A stretch of DNA of 64,000 nt from an uncultured Alistipes sp. (GTDB taxonomy: Bacteria; Bacteroidota; Bacteroidia; Bacteroidales; Rikenellaceae): NCBI GenBank assembly GCA_900768015.1, contig CAAGBI010000062.1, positions 87,881 to 151,880 on the forward strand. Direction: 5' to 3'. The notes beneath the pieces were generated by a model. That model did not search any database. It worked only from the letters and a program-made list of their open reading frames with translations, and was not told the origin of the DNA. The position numbers and the translations under genes are program-made. Shown one piece after another: positions 35,104 through 44,983 of this stretch (position 1 is its first letter; each line of letters starts with the position of its first letter).

Positions 35104-35994
35104 ATGACAGAGGGAAGAGATAAGCGTTTGAGCCGCAAGGTGCGCCGCTCATACACCATATCGACCATCAGCATCGCCTTGGTGTTGTTCATGCTTGGCG
35201 TTGTTAGCTATGTCACCTTCACGGCGCTCTCCGCAGCCCGAGACCTTGCGACGGGTGTCGTGGTGTCGGTGGAGGTTGCCGACGACCTCTCGGAGGAGCA
35301 GAGCGCCGCTATAGAGGAGGCTATCAAGGCTACGGCTATGTGTAGTGATGTGTGCTATATGTCCAAGGATGAGAAGTTTGCGGATGAGGCCTTCCGCGAG
35401 CAGTTTGAGGTAGACCTCGACCTGTTGCTTGGCGAGAACCCACTGCGCAATAGCTATGAGGTTACGCTCGGCAAGGAGTATGCCGATAGGGCCTCTGTTG
35501 GTAGCTTCATCGCTGCGGTTGAGGGCGTTGAGGGTGTGGAGTATATCGCTGTGCCACCCGTGGATGTGGTTGAGAATATGCACGATACGCTCTCGTATGT
35601 TGCCGTAGGCCTCTTGACTTTCCTCGCCGTGTTGCTCGTCATCTCGTTGCTCTTGTTGAACAACACCATCCGCCTGGCTATCTACTCGAAGCGCTACCTT
35701 ATCAACACCATGAAGCTCGTGGGTGCTACGAAGTGGTATATCATGCGCCCATTGTTGGCCAGCGCCTTGAAGCAGGGTATCATCGCGGGCCTCGTCGCTG
35801 CGGTCATGGTCGTGGGCGTTGTCTATGGTGTCAACAGCTTCACCCCCGAGGGCTTGACTATGCTCAACTACACCGAGGTGGGTATCATAGCTGGATCTTT
35901 GTTGGTTGTGGGCGTTGTCATCACCACACTCTTTAGCGCCTTCGCGGTCAACAAGTTCGTGAATATGAAGTCGAATAAAATTTACTTATACTAA
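35104..35994 (+). CDS. ftsX: Cell division protein FtsX
   Basis: 296 residues. N-terminal cytoplasmic tail, one helix, an extracytoplasmic domain (about 50-165) and three C-terminal helices with the FtsX/MacB-type fold (YSKRYLINTMKLVGATKWYIMRPLL). Works with FtsE to activate cell-wall hydrolases at division; ftsE is not in this window. The next ATG is 1 bp after its stop. Confidence 0.94.
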   Translation: MTEGRDKRLSRKVRRSYTISTISIALVLFMLGVVSYVTFTALSAARDLATGVVVSVEVADDLSEEQSAAIEEAIKATAMCSDVCYMSKDEKFADEAFREQFEVDLDLLLGENPLRNSYEVTLGKEYADRASVGSFIAAVEGVEGVEYIAVPPVDVVENMHDTLSYVAVGLLTFLAVLLVISLLLLNNTIRLAIYSKRYLINTMKLVGATKWYIMRPLLASALKQGIIAGLVAAVMVVGVVYGVNSFTPEGLTMLNYTEVGIIAGSLLVVGVVITTLFSAFAVNKFVNMKSNKIYLY

Positions 35995-35995
35995 T

Positions 35996-36262
35996 ATGAC
36001 TGAAAATAAGCAGGACGATCAGAAGATGCCTATGCCCTTTGGTGCTAAGAACTATGCCCTTATGGGTGCTGGTTTGCTGGTTGTTGTCGTGGGATTTATA
36101 CTTATGTCGGGTGGTGGCGACCACACCGTTACGGAGTTCGATGAGTCGATATACTCCGTGCGTCGCATCACTATTGCCCCCATCATGGTGCTCTTGGGCT
36201 TCGTGACCGTAGCTCTGGGTATCATGATACGCTTCAAACGAAATAACGGCGAGGAGAAGTAG
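35996..36262 (+). CDS. DUF3098 family small membrane protein
   Basis: 88 residues, two membrane helices (FGAKNYALMGAGLLVVVVGFILMSGGG and ITIAPIMVLLGFVTVALGIMIRF). Function unknown. In Bacteroidetes it commonly sits between ftsX and uppP, as here, with 1-bp and 5-bp gaps. Confidence 0.88.
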   Translation: MTENKQDDQKMPMPFGAKNYALMGAGLLVVVVGFILMSGGGDHTVTEFDESIYSVRRITIAPIMVLLGFVTVALGIMIRFKRNNGEEK

Positions 36263-36267
36263 GGTGT

Positions 36268-37062
36268 ATGGAGGTTTTTGAGTCGATAATATTGGGTGCT
36301 GTGCAGGGACTTACGGAGTTTCTGCCCGTGTCGAGTAGTGGCCACTTGCAGCTGGCTAAGGAGCTCCTCGGTGTTGAATTAGAGGAAAATCTCGCCTTCG
36401 ATGTTGTGCTCCATGCCGCTACGGTGTTGAGCACTATCGTTGTGCTATGGCGCGAGATTGTGGGCGTGTTGCGAGGCCTCTTCACCCGCGGCATGAACGA
36501 GGAGAAGGCCTATATCGTGAAGCTTATAATCTCGATGATACCTATCGGCATTGTGGGCTTTACGCTTAAGGACCAGATAGATGCGGTGCTCGCCTCGGAC
36601 TACATTATGGTCGTTGTGGGTGCTATGCTCTTGGTTACGGCTACGCTATTGGCCTTTGCCTACTACGCCAAGCCCCGACAGAAGGAGAGCCTATCCTATC
36701 GCGATGCCTTTATAATCGGTGTGTCGCAGGCCGTAGCCGCAACGCCAGGTCTTTCGCGCTCGGGCACTACGATTGCTACGGGTCTGCTCTTGGGTAACCG
36801 CAAGGAGGTTGTTGCAACCTTCTCGTTCCTTATGGTCTTGGCACCTATCATGGGTGAGACGCTGCTGCATATCGTCGACGATGGCTTTGCCATTGCGGGC
36901 ATCTCCACTGCGGCACTTGCTGCGGGTTTTATCGCCGCCTTCGTTGTGGGATGCCTCGCGTGCCGCTTTATGATAGACATCGTTAAGCGTGGCAAGCTCG
37001 TTTGGTTTGCCCTCTACTGCGCTATTGTTGGCGTGGTGGCTATTGGTTCGTATATATTCTAA
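36268..37062 (+). CDS. uppP: Undecaprenyl-diphosphatase
   Basis: 264 residues, about eight helices. Active-site blocks QGLTEFLPVSSSGHLQL (about 13-29) and ATPGLSRSGTTIATGLLLG. Recycles undecaprenyl pyrophosphate to the monophosphate carrier for peptidoglycan and surface glycan synthesis. Tight operon with ftsX and truB. Confidence 0.95.
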   Translation: MEVFESIILGAVQGLTEFLPVSSSGHLQLAKELLGVELEENLAFDVVLHAATVLSTIVVLWREIVGVLRGLFTRGMNEEKAYIVKLIISMIPIGIVGFTLKDQIDAVLASDYIMVVVGAMLLVTATLLAFAYYAKPRQKESLSYRDAFIIGVSQAVAATPGLSRSGTTIATGLLLGNRKEVVATFSFLMVLAPIMGETLLHIVDDGFAIAGISTAALAAGFIAAFVVGCLACRFMIDIVKRGKLVWFALYCAIVGVVAIGSYIF

Positions 37063-37080
37063 TAATATAAAGATAAGTAA

Positions 37081-37794
37081 ATGGAGGAGTTTACATTACG
37101 CGGGGTTGAGTTCCCTGAGGGCTATGTCGCAGTTATTGACAAGCCCTATGAGTGGACAAGTGCCGATGTTGTGCGCAAGATAAAGTTCCAGTTGCGCAAG
37201 TGCGGCTACCCCAAGATTAAGATAGGCCATGCTGGCACGCTCGACCCCTTGGCTACGGGTATCTTGCTCGTGTGTATAGGTCGTGCTACGAAGCAGGTCG
37301 AAGCGCTTCAGTCCGAGGAGAAGGAGTATGTTGCGGAGCTTATGCTCGGTGCGACAACCCCCAGTGGCGATATGGAGCACGAGGTGGACCAGACCTACCC
37401 CACGGAGCATATCACGCGCGAGATGGTCGAGGAGGCGCTCAAGGGCCTCACGGGTGAGCGCGAGCAGCTGCCCCCGCTATATTCGGCGAAGAAGGTGCAG
37501 GGTGTGCGTGCCTATGAGTTTGCACGCGCTGGCGAGGAGGTGGAGCTTAAGAAGGCGCTTATCAACATCTACGAGATGGAACTTGTGGAGTGGGATATGC
37601 CCCGCATCAAGATTCGTGTGCGCTGCAGCAAGGGTACATACATTCGCTCGTTGGCCTTCGAAATTGGCGAGGCAGTGCAGAGTGGTGCCTACCTAACCTC
37701 ATTGCGTCGCACGCGCAGTGGTGGCTACACCGTCGAAAAGTCACATACGCTCGACGATTTTATGGAAAAGTTGCGTGAGTGTGAAACAAAATAG
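37081..37794 (+). CDS. truB: tRNA pseudouridine(55) synthase
   Basis: 237 residues. The catalytic Asp lies in GHAGTLDPLATGILLVCIG (about residue 55); YVAELMLGATTPSGDMEHE and SKGTYIRSLAFEIGEAV are typical. Isomerises U55 in the T-loop of tRNAs. Short form without a PUA tail. Confidence 0.95.
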   Translation: MEEFTLRGVEFPEGYVAVIDKPYEWTSADVVRKIKFQLRKCGYPKIKIGHAGTLDPLATGILLVCIGRATKQVEALQSEEKEYVAELMLGATTPSGDMEHEVDQTYPTEHITREMVEEALKGLTGEREQLPPLYSAKKVQGVRAYEFARAGEEVELKKALINIYEMELVEWDMPRIKIRVRCSKGTYIRSLAFEIGEAVQSGAYLTSLRRTRSGGYTVEKSHTLDDFMEKLRECETK

Positions 37795-37844
37795 AAGTTT
37801 TTGCGTATATAGCTTGATTGTTACACGCTTTTTTTGAAAGAGAT

Positions 37845-38894
37845 ATGAAGTTATCGCAGTATGGTTTCGACTTTTCGCAGGATATGATTGCACAGTATCC
37901 TACGACAAATCGTGACGATGCGCGCCTAATGGTGTTGCATCGCTCGACAGGCGAGATTGAACATCGCACATTCAAGGATATTATAGAGTATTTCGACGAG
38001 AAGGATATGTTTGTGTTTAACAACACAAAGGTGTTCCCTGCTCGTCTACAGGGTTGCAAGGAGAAGACTGGTGCCGACATCGAGATCTTCTTGCTCCGCG
38101 AGCTCAACCGCGAGTTGCGCTTGTGGGATGTGTTGGTAGACCCCGCACGAAAGATTCGTATCGGCAACAAGCTCTACTTCGGTGATGACGAGCTTATGGG
38201 TGCCGAGGTTATCGACAACACCACCTCGCGTGGCCGCACCCTCCGCTTCTTGTTCGATGGCTCGTACGAGGAGTTCAAGGAGGCGCTCTACGCCATGGGT
38301 GAGACGCCACTTCCCCGCTGGGTTCGCGCAAAGGTAGAGCCCGAGGATGAGGAGTGGTATCAGACTATCTATGCCGAGCATGAGGGCGCTGTGGCAGCAC
38401 CCACCGCGGGTCTCCACTTCTCGAAGCACCTCATGAAGCGCATGGAGATTAAGGGTATCGACAAGGCCTTCCTCACGCTCCATGTGGGCTTGGGTAACTT
38501 CCGCACCGTGGATGTTGAGGATTTGTCGAAGCATAAGATGGACTCGGAGCAGTTCTTCATCAACGAGGAGACTGCGGGCATCATCAACGCTGCAAAGCGC
38601 GACGGCCGTAAGGTTGTGGCTATTGGTACAACGGTTATGCGCGCCATGGAGACTGCCGTGTCGGTTGGTGGCATGATTAAGCCCATGGATGGCTGGACCA
38701 ATAAGTTCATCTTCCACCCCTATCAGTTCACTGCAGCTGATGCCTTTGTGTCAAACTTCCACCTTCCATACTCAACACAGTTGATGATGGTTGCGGCATT
38801 TGGTGGCTACGACCTCGTTATGAATGCCTACAAGGTAGCTAAGGAGGAGGGTTATCGCTTTGGTACATACGGCGATGCGATGTTGATTTTGTAG
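37845..38894 (+). CDS. queA: S-adenosylmethionine:tRNA ribosyltransferase-isomerase
   Basis: 349 residues from ATG 37845 ([19 protein letters not shown]), chosen over an upstream in-frame start because it matches the family N-terminus. [34 protein letters not shown] and [16 protein letters not shown] are diagnostic. Penultimate step of queuosine synthesis at tRNA position 34. Confidence 0.95.
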   Translation: MKLSQYGFDFSQDMIAQYPTTNRDDARLMVLHRSTGEIEHRTFKDIIEYFDEKDMFVFNNTKVFPARLQGCKEKTGADIEIFLLRELNRELRLWDVLVDPARKIRIGNKLYFGDDELMGAEVIDNTTSRGRTLRFLFDGSYEEFKEALYAMGETPLPRWVRAKVEPEDEEWYQTIYAEHEGAVAAPTAGLHFSKHLMKRMEIKGIDKAFLTLHVGLGNFRTVDVEDLSKHKMDSEQFFINEETAGIINAAKRDGRKVVAIGTTVMRAMETAVSVGGMIKPMDGWTNKFIFHPYQFTAADAFVSNFHLPYSTQLMMVAAFGGYDLVMNAYKVAKEEGYRFGTYGDAMLIL

Positions 38895-38913
38895 AAAAAA
38901 ATTGCTATCTTTG
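38883..38913 (+). promoter_or_regulatory. Candidate promoter for the glycogen-synthase-like gene
   Basis: TTGA (38883-38886), 19-bp spacer, TATCTTTG (38906-38913). It overlaps the last codons of queA. Confidence 0.55.
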
Positions 38914-38956
38914 CATAGTTTAAGGGTTGCGTAAGCCACCCCAAAAAGAGTAGATT

Positions 38957-39763
38957 ATGGCAACAAATAAGATATTGTATGTGTGCCAGGAGATTTCTCC
39001 CTATTTGCCCGAGAATGAGCTCTCGAAGCTCAGCATCGAGATGGCACGACAGATGCAGGAGCGTGGCGCAGAGGTGCGTACATTCATGCCTCGCTATGGT
39101 TGCATAAATGAGCGTCGTAACCAGCTCCACGAGGTTATCCGCCTCTCTGGTATGAACCTCATTATCAACGACAACGACCACCAGCTTATCATCAAGGTGG
39201 CCTCTATCCCTGCTGCGCGCATACAGATTTACTTCATCGATAACGACGACTACTTCTCACGCCGCGCCATCCTTCACGACGAGGAGGGCAAGATGTTTGA
39301 GGATAACGACGACCGTGCGATATTCTTCGCCCGCGGCATGCTCGAGACCGTCAAGAAGTTGCGTTGGTCACCCACCATCGTACACTGCCACGGCTGGTTC
39401 TCGGCCGTTGTACCCATGTATCTGAAGCATGTGTTGTATGACGACCCCTTGTTCCGCGATGTGAAGATTGTGTTGTCGTTGGGTGCCGACAAGTTCGAGG
39501 GTGCGCTCTCTGCCGACTTCAAGCAGAAGCTCGAGGGCGAGGGCATCATGGAGAGCAAAATGTCAATTTTGGAGGAGCCCACGTACGAAAACCTATATCG
39601 CTACGTTATAGATTATGCCGACGGTATCATCGTTACCTCGGCAGATGCAGACCCAGCAGTGTTGGAGTATGCACGCAGTACAGGCAAGAAGATTTTGGAG
39701 TATGCCGAGGGCGATGCTAAGGAGATCTTCGATAACTACAAAAAATTCTATGATGAGTTGTAA
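38957..39763 (+). CDS. Short glycogen/starch-synthase N-terminal domain protein
   Basis: 268 residues matching only the N-terminal (acceptor) half of GT5 glycogen synthase: ILYVCQEISPYLPENELSKLSIEMARQMQERGAEVRTFMPRYG, YFIDNDDYF, VHCHGWFSAVVPMYLK. The donor-binding half is absent, so glycogen synthesis by this protein alone is unlikely. Such short proteins next to DUF4270 genes occur in Bacteroidetes, where the function is unclear. Its 3' end overlaps the DUF4270 gene by 11 bp. Confidence 0.85.
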   Translation: MATNKILYVCQEISPYLPENELSKLSIEMARQMQERGAEVRTFMPRYGCINERRNQLHEVIRLSGMNLIINDNDHQLIIKVASIPAARIQIYFIDNDDYFSRRAILHDEEGKMFEDNDDRAIFFARGMLETVKKLRWSPTIVHCHGWFSAVVPMYLKHVLYDDPLFRDVKIVLSLGADKFEGALSADFKQKLEGEGIMESKMSILEEPTYENLYRYVIDYADGIIVTSADADPAVLEYARSTGKKILEYAEGDAKEIFDNYKKFYDEL

Positions 39764-41381
39764 AAGGAGCATAGTCTATATGTTGGCGTGTGTGGTAATG
39801 ACCATTATGGCTGTTGGCTGCACCACCGAGGTGGACTATACCTTGGGCACGGAATTTGTGCCCTCAAAGCAAAATATGGAGCTTAAGCGCCGCGTCTATC
39901 GTATGGGCGAGTGGACTGAGGGTGATAACTCGGCGAGTTGTCAGCTTCTCACAACGCGCCTCTACCAGACCGACTCCATCGCTTCGGCAAACCTCGAGAG
40001 GGCCTATTTCGGTGCTGAGCGCAGCGATGTCTATGGCGAGCGCCGTGCGGGCTTCATGACGCAGATGATCTTTGGCGTTACACTTGGCGAGGAGCGTGGC
40101 TGGGGCTACCGTCCCATCTTCGACTCTATGGTCTTGGCGTTGTATGTCATGGATTTCCATGGCGATACCACTAAGCACCACAAATTCAATGTCTATGAGA
40201 TCACCTCGAACGACTATTTCAAGGAGTCGGAGGATACGACCTTCTATATCAACTTCGACCCCACGCCCTACATCGCGCGTGAGCCAATCTTCACCTTCGA
40301 GTATCCTAATCAGGAGAGGGGTGTATATGTTGGCGATATGGAGGAGCCGCTGAGTGCGCGTGTCAAGCTTGAGCACACTCCCGCTACACGAGAGTATATC
40401 TCGCGCTTGATGTTTACATCCGACGAGGAACTATCAGCAAATGATGGCTTTGCCCACGATAAAGAGGAGCTCTATGTTGAGGGTAACGAGGCGAAGTTTG
40501 TAGAGCAGTTTAAGGGCATATACATCGAGCCTGCCGAGGAGATTGATGGCGAGGGTGCTATGTTCGCTACCGATTTGGAGAATTCGGCGCTCATCCTCTA
40601 TGCGCGTAGCCGCTACAAGGAGGACCCCACTATCATCCGTGATACTGCGCAGATGGTCTACAACTTCTATGTAGACCCAGCGGAGCGTGATATGAAGGCG
40701 GGTAATGTCTCTATCAACCGCGTGATGCACGATTTTGCGGGCTCTGTGGTTGCAGATGTGGAGAGCAATCCCGAGGTGAGTGTTGGTTATGTTGACGGCA
40801 TGGGTGGCGTTGTTACTGAGGTGTGGTTCAGCGATGAGTTCATCCAGTCGTTGGCAGATATTGCACTTAGCGAGGAGGATGCTGTGGTATCGGTAAATCA
40901 GGCCCGCCTCAAGGTCTACCTCGAGGGCTCGAACTACGACCCCCTCAATATCGACCCCATTAAGATGGGCGAGGTTATGAATACGACTATGGAGCGCATG
41001 GGTACCTATGCCTCATACGGCTCGCTTATCGGCATCAGCGACTACGCCTATGGTTATGAGTCATCGGGCCTGGAGTATGGTGGCTATCTCAACCGCTCGT
41101 TGGGAGCATATGTAATGGACATATCAACATGTATCCAGTCGTTGATGATGGCGGCGCAGGAGAATGTCGATGAGAGTGGCAAGGTGCAGTTGGAGAAGTT
41201 CGAGGAGGGCTACGAGCCTGAGAGCGAGTCGCTGGTTGGCTACCGCCGCATATACCTTGGCCCCGAGGCTGCAAACTGCTTCGACTTCAAGCGCCAGGCT
41301 ATCTATGGTGGCGACTACGGTGCCGAGAGCAGCGATACAGCACCCATCACATTGGATTTGACTTATACCATTGTGAGATAG
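39753..41381 (+). CDS. DUF4270 family lipoprotein
   Basis: 542 residues from ATG 39753 (MSCKRSIVYMLACVVMTIMAVGC); the open frame extends further upstream but only inside the preceding gene. Lipobox Cys at about 23. Beta-rich with the family start LGTEFVPSKQNMEL and Asp/Glu-rich strands. Function unknown; probably outer-membrane-associated. Translationally coupled to the glycogen-synthase-like gene by an 11-bp overlap. Confidence 0.85.
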   Translation: MSCKRSIVYMLACVVMTIMAVGCTTEVDYTLGTEFVPSKQNMELKRRVYRMGEWTEGDNSASCQLLTTRLYQTDSIASANLERAYFGAERSDVYGERRAGFMTQMIFGVTLGEERGWGYRPIFDSMVLALYVMDFHGDTTKHHKFNVYEITSNDYFKESEDTTFYINFDPTPYIAREPIFTFEYPNQERGVYVGDMEEPLSARVKLEHTPATREYISRLMFTSDEELSANDGFAHDKEELYVEGNEAKFVEQFKGIYIEPAEEIDGEGAMFATDLENSALILYARSRYKEDPTIIRDTAQMVYNFYVDPAERDMKAGNVSINRVMHDFAGSVVADVESNPEVSVGYVDGMGGVVTEVWFSDEFIQSLADIALSEEDAVVSVNQARLKVYLEGSNYDPLNIDPIKMGEVMNTTMERMGTYASYGSLIGISDYAYGYESSGLEYGGYLNRSLGAYVMDISTCIQSLMMAAQENVDESGKVQLEKFEEGYEPESESLVGYRRIYLGPEAANCFDFKRQAIYGGDYGAESSDTAPITLDLTYTIVR

Positions 41382-41411
41382 TGAGTTAGCATAATAGATG
41401 AATGTGATTTA

Positions 41412-41442
41412 GCAAACCTATGTGTCGCTACATAGGTTTTGC
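41412..41442 (+). terminator. Terminator after the DUF4270 gene
   Basis: A 10-bp stem (41414-41423 with 41430-41439) with a 6-nt loop, ending in TTTT. Confidence 0.78.
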
Positions 41443-41468
41443 TGTTTGAAATAAAGTTAAGAAGAGTA

Positions 41469-43769
41469 ATGGAGAATTTGGTTATTGTAGAGTCCCCCGC
41501 CAAGGCGAAGACCATCGAGAAGTTCCTCGGCAAGGACTTCAAGGTTAAGTCGAGCTTTGGCCACATCCGCGACTTGGCGAAGAAGGGACTTGGTATAAAC
41601 CTCGATAAAGATTTTGAGCCCATTTACGAGATACCCGAAGATAAGCGCAAGGTTGTAGACGAGCTCTCTCGCATGGCACGCGAGGCGAAGACCGTCTGGT
41701 TGGCATCCGATGAGGACCGCGAGGGAGAGGCTATCGCATGGCACCTCGCGAAGGTCTTGGACTTGCCCATCGACCGTACGAAGCGCATTGTCTTCCATGA
41801 GATTACGCAGCGCGCCATCCTCGATGCTATCGAGAACCCCCGCACCATCGACCTCAACCTCGTAAATGCGCAGCAGGCACGCCGCGTGTTGGACCGCTTG
41901 GTGGGCTTCGAGCTCTCTCCCGTATTGTGGAAGAAGGTGCGCCCCGCACTCTCGGCAGGTCGTGTACAGAGCGTTGCTGTGCGCTTGATTGTGGAGCGTG
42001 AGCGCGACATCATCAACTTCAAGTCGGTGGCGCAGTTCCGCGTTGTGGCACAGTTCTATGCCGCTGGGGATGAGGAGAAGACACTCTTCAAGGCTACCTT
42101 GTCGCAGGGCTTCGAGAAGCGCGACGAGGCTGAGCAGTTCCTCAAGGATTGCATCGGCGAGCGCTTCACCGTATCGAAGGCCGAGGAGAAGCCCGTGCAG
42201 CGATATTCGGCACCTCCATTCACCACCTCTACATTGCAGCAGGAGGCGGGTCGCAAGCTCGGCATGAGCGTATCGCAGACAATGTCCGTAGCGCAGAAGC
42301 TCTACGAGCAGGGTCTTATCACATATATGCGTACCGACTCTGTGAACCTCTCGCAGATGGCCATTACGCAGTGCAAGAATGAGATTACACGCCTCTTCGG
42401 TGCTAAGTACTCATACCCCCACAACTTCAAGACGAAGTCTAAGGGTGCGCAGGAGGCACACGAGGCTATCCGTCCATCATACATCGAGCGCCACGAGATT
42501 GAGGGTACAGCGGCGGAGAAGCGCCTCTACGACCTTATCTGGAAGCGTACCATAGCCTCGCAGATGGTGCCCGCGGAGCTCGACCGCACACAGATTGTCA
42601 TCGACCTTGCAAATCGCAAGGAGCAGTTCATCTCGCAGGGTGAGGTAGTACGCTTCGATGGCTTCATGCGCCTCTACTCTGAAAGCGTAGATGAGGATGC
42701 ACAGCAGGAGGGCGAGGGTGGCATCTTGCCAAAGATGCAGGTGGGTGACAGCGTTATCGCTACCACTATTACAGCATCGGAGCGCTACATACAGGCCCCC
42801 GCACGCTACAATGAGGCAGCCCTCGTTAAGCGCCTCGAGGAGCTCGGCATCGGCCGACCTTCAACATATGCCCCCACCATCACCACCATTATCAATCGTG
42901 GTTATGTGGTTAAGCAGAACCGCGATGGCCAGAAGCGCCAGATTGTGCAGCTCACACTCTCGGGCGAGAAGATCTCCGAGAAGCTCGTAACGGAGAGCTA
43001 TGGCCGCGAGAAGAGCCGCCTTGCTCCTACGGATATAGGCATGATCGTGAACGACTACCTCGAGTCGCAGTTCAAGTCGATTATCGACTACCACTTCACT
43101 GCGAATGTGGAGAAGGAGTTCGACCGCGTAGCCGATGGTGAGATTACTTGGACCTCTATGTTGGGTGACTTCTACAGCCCCTTCCACCAGCTTGTGGATG
43201 CTGCCGTAGGCACACAGATGGAGCGTGGCTCGCAGTCAGTGCGTGTGTTGGGCGTAGACCCCAAGACGGGTCAGACCGTCAAGGCGCGTATCGGTCGCTA
43301 CGGCCCTATGGTGGAGCTTGAGAGCGCCGACGGCGAGAAGGGTCAGTTTGCATCCTTGAAGAAGGGACAGCTCATCGAGTCTATCACCTTGGAGGAGGCT
43401 TTGGAGCTCTTCGCTCTGCCGCGCAACCTCGGCATCTACGAGGGTGAATCGCTCATGGTGGGCTTGGGTAAGTTCGGCCCCTATGTGCGCCACGGCAAGA
43501 GCTTCGCATCGTTAGCAAAGACAGACGACCCCTATACTATCACCTATGAGCGCGCTGTAGAATTGTTGCAGGAGAGCATCGCCAAGCAGCGTGCCGCCTC
43601 GGAGCCCATCCGCACCTTCTCGGAAGATGCCGCTATGGTGATTAAGAGTGGTCAGTATGGTCCATATATAGCATACAACGGCAAAAACTACCGCATCCCC
43701 CGTGGTTCTAAGGTTGAGACCCTCACCTATACCGATTGCCAGCGCATTGTAGCAAAGACAAAAAAATAG
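41469..43769 (+). CDS. topA: DNA topoisomerase I
   Basis: 766 residues from ATG 41469 (MENLVIVESPAKAKTIEKFLG). Toprim domain with SDEDREGEAIAWHL; catalytic Tyr in GLITYMRTDSVNLSQ (about residue 286); C-terminal repeats (GRYGPMVELES, GKFGPYVRHG, GQYGPYIAYNGKNYRIP) replace the zinc ribbons of the E. coli enzyme. Relaxes negative supercoils. Confidence 0.96.
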   Translation: MENLVIVESPAKAKTIEKFLGKDFKVKSSFGHIRDLAKKGLGINLDKDFEPIYEIPEDKRKVVDELSRMAREAKTVWLASDEDREGEAIAWHLAKVLDLPIDRTKRIVFHEITQRAILDAIENPRTIDLNLVNAQQARRVLDRLVGFELSPVLWKKVRPALSAGRVQSVAVRLIVERERDIINFKSVAQFRVVAQFYAAGDEEKTLFKATLSQGFEKRDEAEQFLKDCIGERFTVSKAEEKPVQRYSAPPFTTSTLQQEAGRKLGMSVSQTMSVAQKLYEQGLITYMRTDSVNLSQMAITQCKNEITRLFGAKYSYPHNFKTKSKGAQEAHEAIRPSYIERHEIEGTAAEKRLYDLIWKRTIASQMVPAELDRTQIVIDLANRKEQFISQGEVVRFDGFMRLYSESVDEDAQQEGEGGILPKMQVGDSVIATTITASERYIQAPARYNEAALVKRLEELGIGRPSTYAPTITTIINRGYVVKQNRDGQKRQIVQLTLSGEKISEKLVTESYGREKSRLAPTDIGMIVNDYLESQFKSIIDYHFTANVEKEFDRVADGEITWTSMLGDFYSPFHQLVDAAVGTQMERGSQSVRVLGVDPKTGQTVKARIGRYGPMVELESADGEKGQFASLKKGQLIESITLEEALELFALPRNLGIYEGESLMVGLGKFGPYVRHGKSFASLAKTDDPYTITYERAVELLQESIAKQRAASEPIRTFSEDAAMVIKSGQYGPYIAYNGKNYRIPRGSKVETLTYTDCQRIVAKTKK

Positions 43770-43798
43770 AGATAAATCACCTTAAAACTAATTTTATT

Positions 43799-44983
43799 AT
43801 GAAGAAAATCTTTGGTTTGGCACTCGGCCTTATTATGGCTACCGGTGCTATGGCTCAGGAGTTCACTCCCGAGTTCACAGTTGTGAAGGAGAACCCTATC
43901 ACAAGCATCAAGAATCAGAACCAGGCAGGTACTTGCTGGTGCTACTCATCTTTGGCATTCATCGAGTCAGAGCTTTTGCGTATGGGTAAGGGCGAGTACG
44001 ACTTCTCGGAGATGTTCCTCGTGCACAACACCTACCTCGATCGCGCTGATAAGGCAGTTCGCACTCACGGCGATGTATCGTTCTCACAGGGCGGCTCATT
44101 CTACGATGTAATCTACGGTATGGAGACTTTCGGTCTCGTTCCCGAGGCAGAGATGCGTCCTGGCGTTATGTATGGCAAGGAGCTCAGCAACCACAACGAG
44201 CTTTCAGCTGTTAGCGACGCTGTAGTAGCTGCTATCGCTAAGGGTCGTCACCGCAGCTTGCAGTCAGGTCCTGACGGCGAGATGTTGTGGAAGAAGGCTA
44301 TCGAGGCTATCCACGATATCTACCTCGGCGAGCGTCCCGAGTCATTCACATACGAGGGCGTGGAGTACACTCCTAAGTCATTCTACGAGTCTTTGGGCTT
44401 GAATGCTGAGGACTATGTATCTTTGACATCTTACACTCACCACCCCTTCTACACATCATTCGTTCTCGAGATTCAGGATAACTGGCGTTGGGCACAGTCA
44501 TACAACCTTCCTATCGATGAGTTGATGGAGGTATTCGACAACGCTATCATGGAGGGCTACACTATCGCATGGGGTAGCGATGTCAGCGAGAAGGGCTTTA
44601 CTCGTCAGGGTACAGCTGTTCTTCCCGATGAGGCTGCAGGTGCTGATCTCCAGGGCTCAGATATGGCTAAGTGGCTCAACCTCACTGAGGAGCAGAAGCA
44701 GGCAGCTACTGCAGGTGCTCAGAAGTGGTGCACACAGGAGGAGCGTCAGCTCGCATTCGACAACTGGGAGACTACCGATGACCACGGTATGCAGATCTAC
44801 GGTATCGCAAAGGACCAGAACGGCACTGAGTACTACATGGTTAAGAACTCATGGGGCGAGGCTGGTACTTACAAGGGCTTGTGGTATGTAACAAAGGCAT
44901 TTGCACGCTACAAGACTATGAACATCGTTGTTCACAAGAATGCTATTCCTAAGGACATCCGTAAGAAGCTCAACATCAAGTAA
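43799..44983 (+). CDS. C1 family cysteine peptidase (aminopeptidase C / bleomycin hydrolase type), secreted
   Basis: 394 residues from ATG 43799 with a signal peptide (GAMAQ-EF). Papain-like triad: Gln42 and Cys46 in NQNQAGTCWCYS, His in DDHGMQIYG (about 330), Asn in VKNSWG (about 348). Closest in layout to bleomycin hydrolase-type aminopeptidases, which trim peptides. The signal peptide places it in the periplasm. The stop codon overlaps the left end of the second full hairpin element. Codon use (gct, act, tca) suggests high expression. Confidence 0.92.
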   Translation: MKKIFGLALGLIMATGAMAQEFTPEFTVVKENPITSIKNQNQAGTCWCYSSLAFIESELLRMGKGEYDFSEMFLVHNTYLDRADKAVRTHGDVSFSQGGSFYDVIYGMETFGLVPEAEMRPGVMYGKELSNHNELSAVSDAVVAAIAKGRHRSLQSGPDGEMLWKKAIEAIHDIYLGERPESFTYEGVEYTPKSFYESLGLNAEDYVSLTSYTHHPFYTSFVLEIQDNWRWAQSYNLPIDELMEVFDNAIMEGYTIAWGSDVSEKGFTRQGTAVLPDEAAGADLQGSDMAKWLNLTEEQKQAATAGAQKWCTQEERQLAFDNWETTDDHGMQIYGIAKDQNGTEYYMVKNSWGEAGTYKGLWYVTKAFARYKTMNIVVHKNAIPKDIRKKLNIK

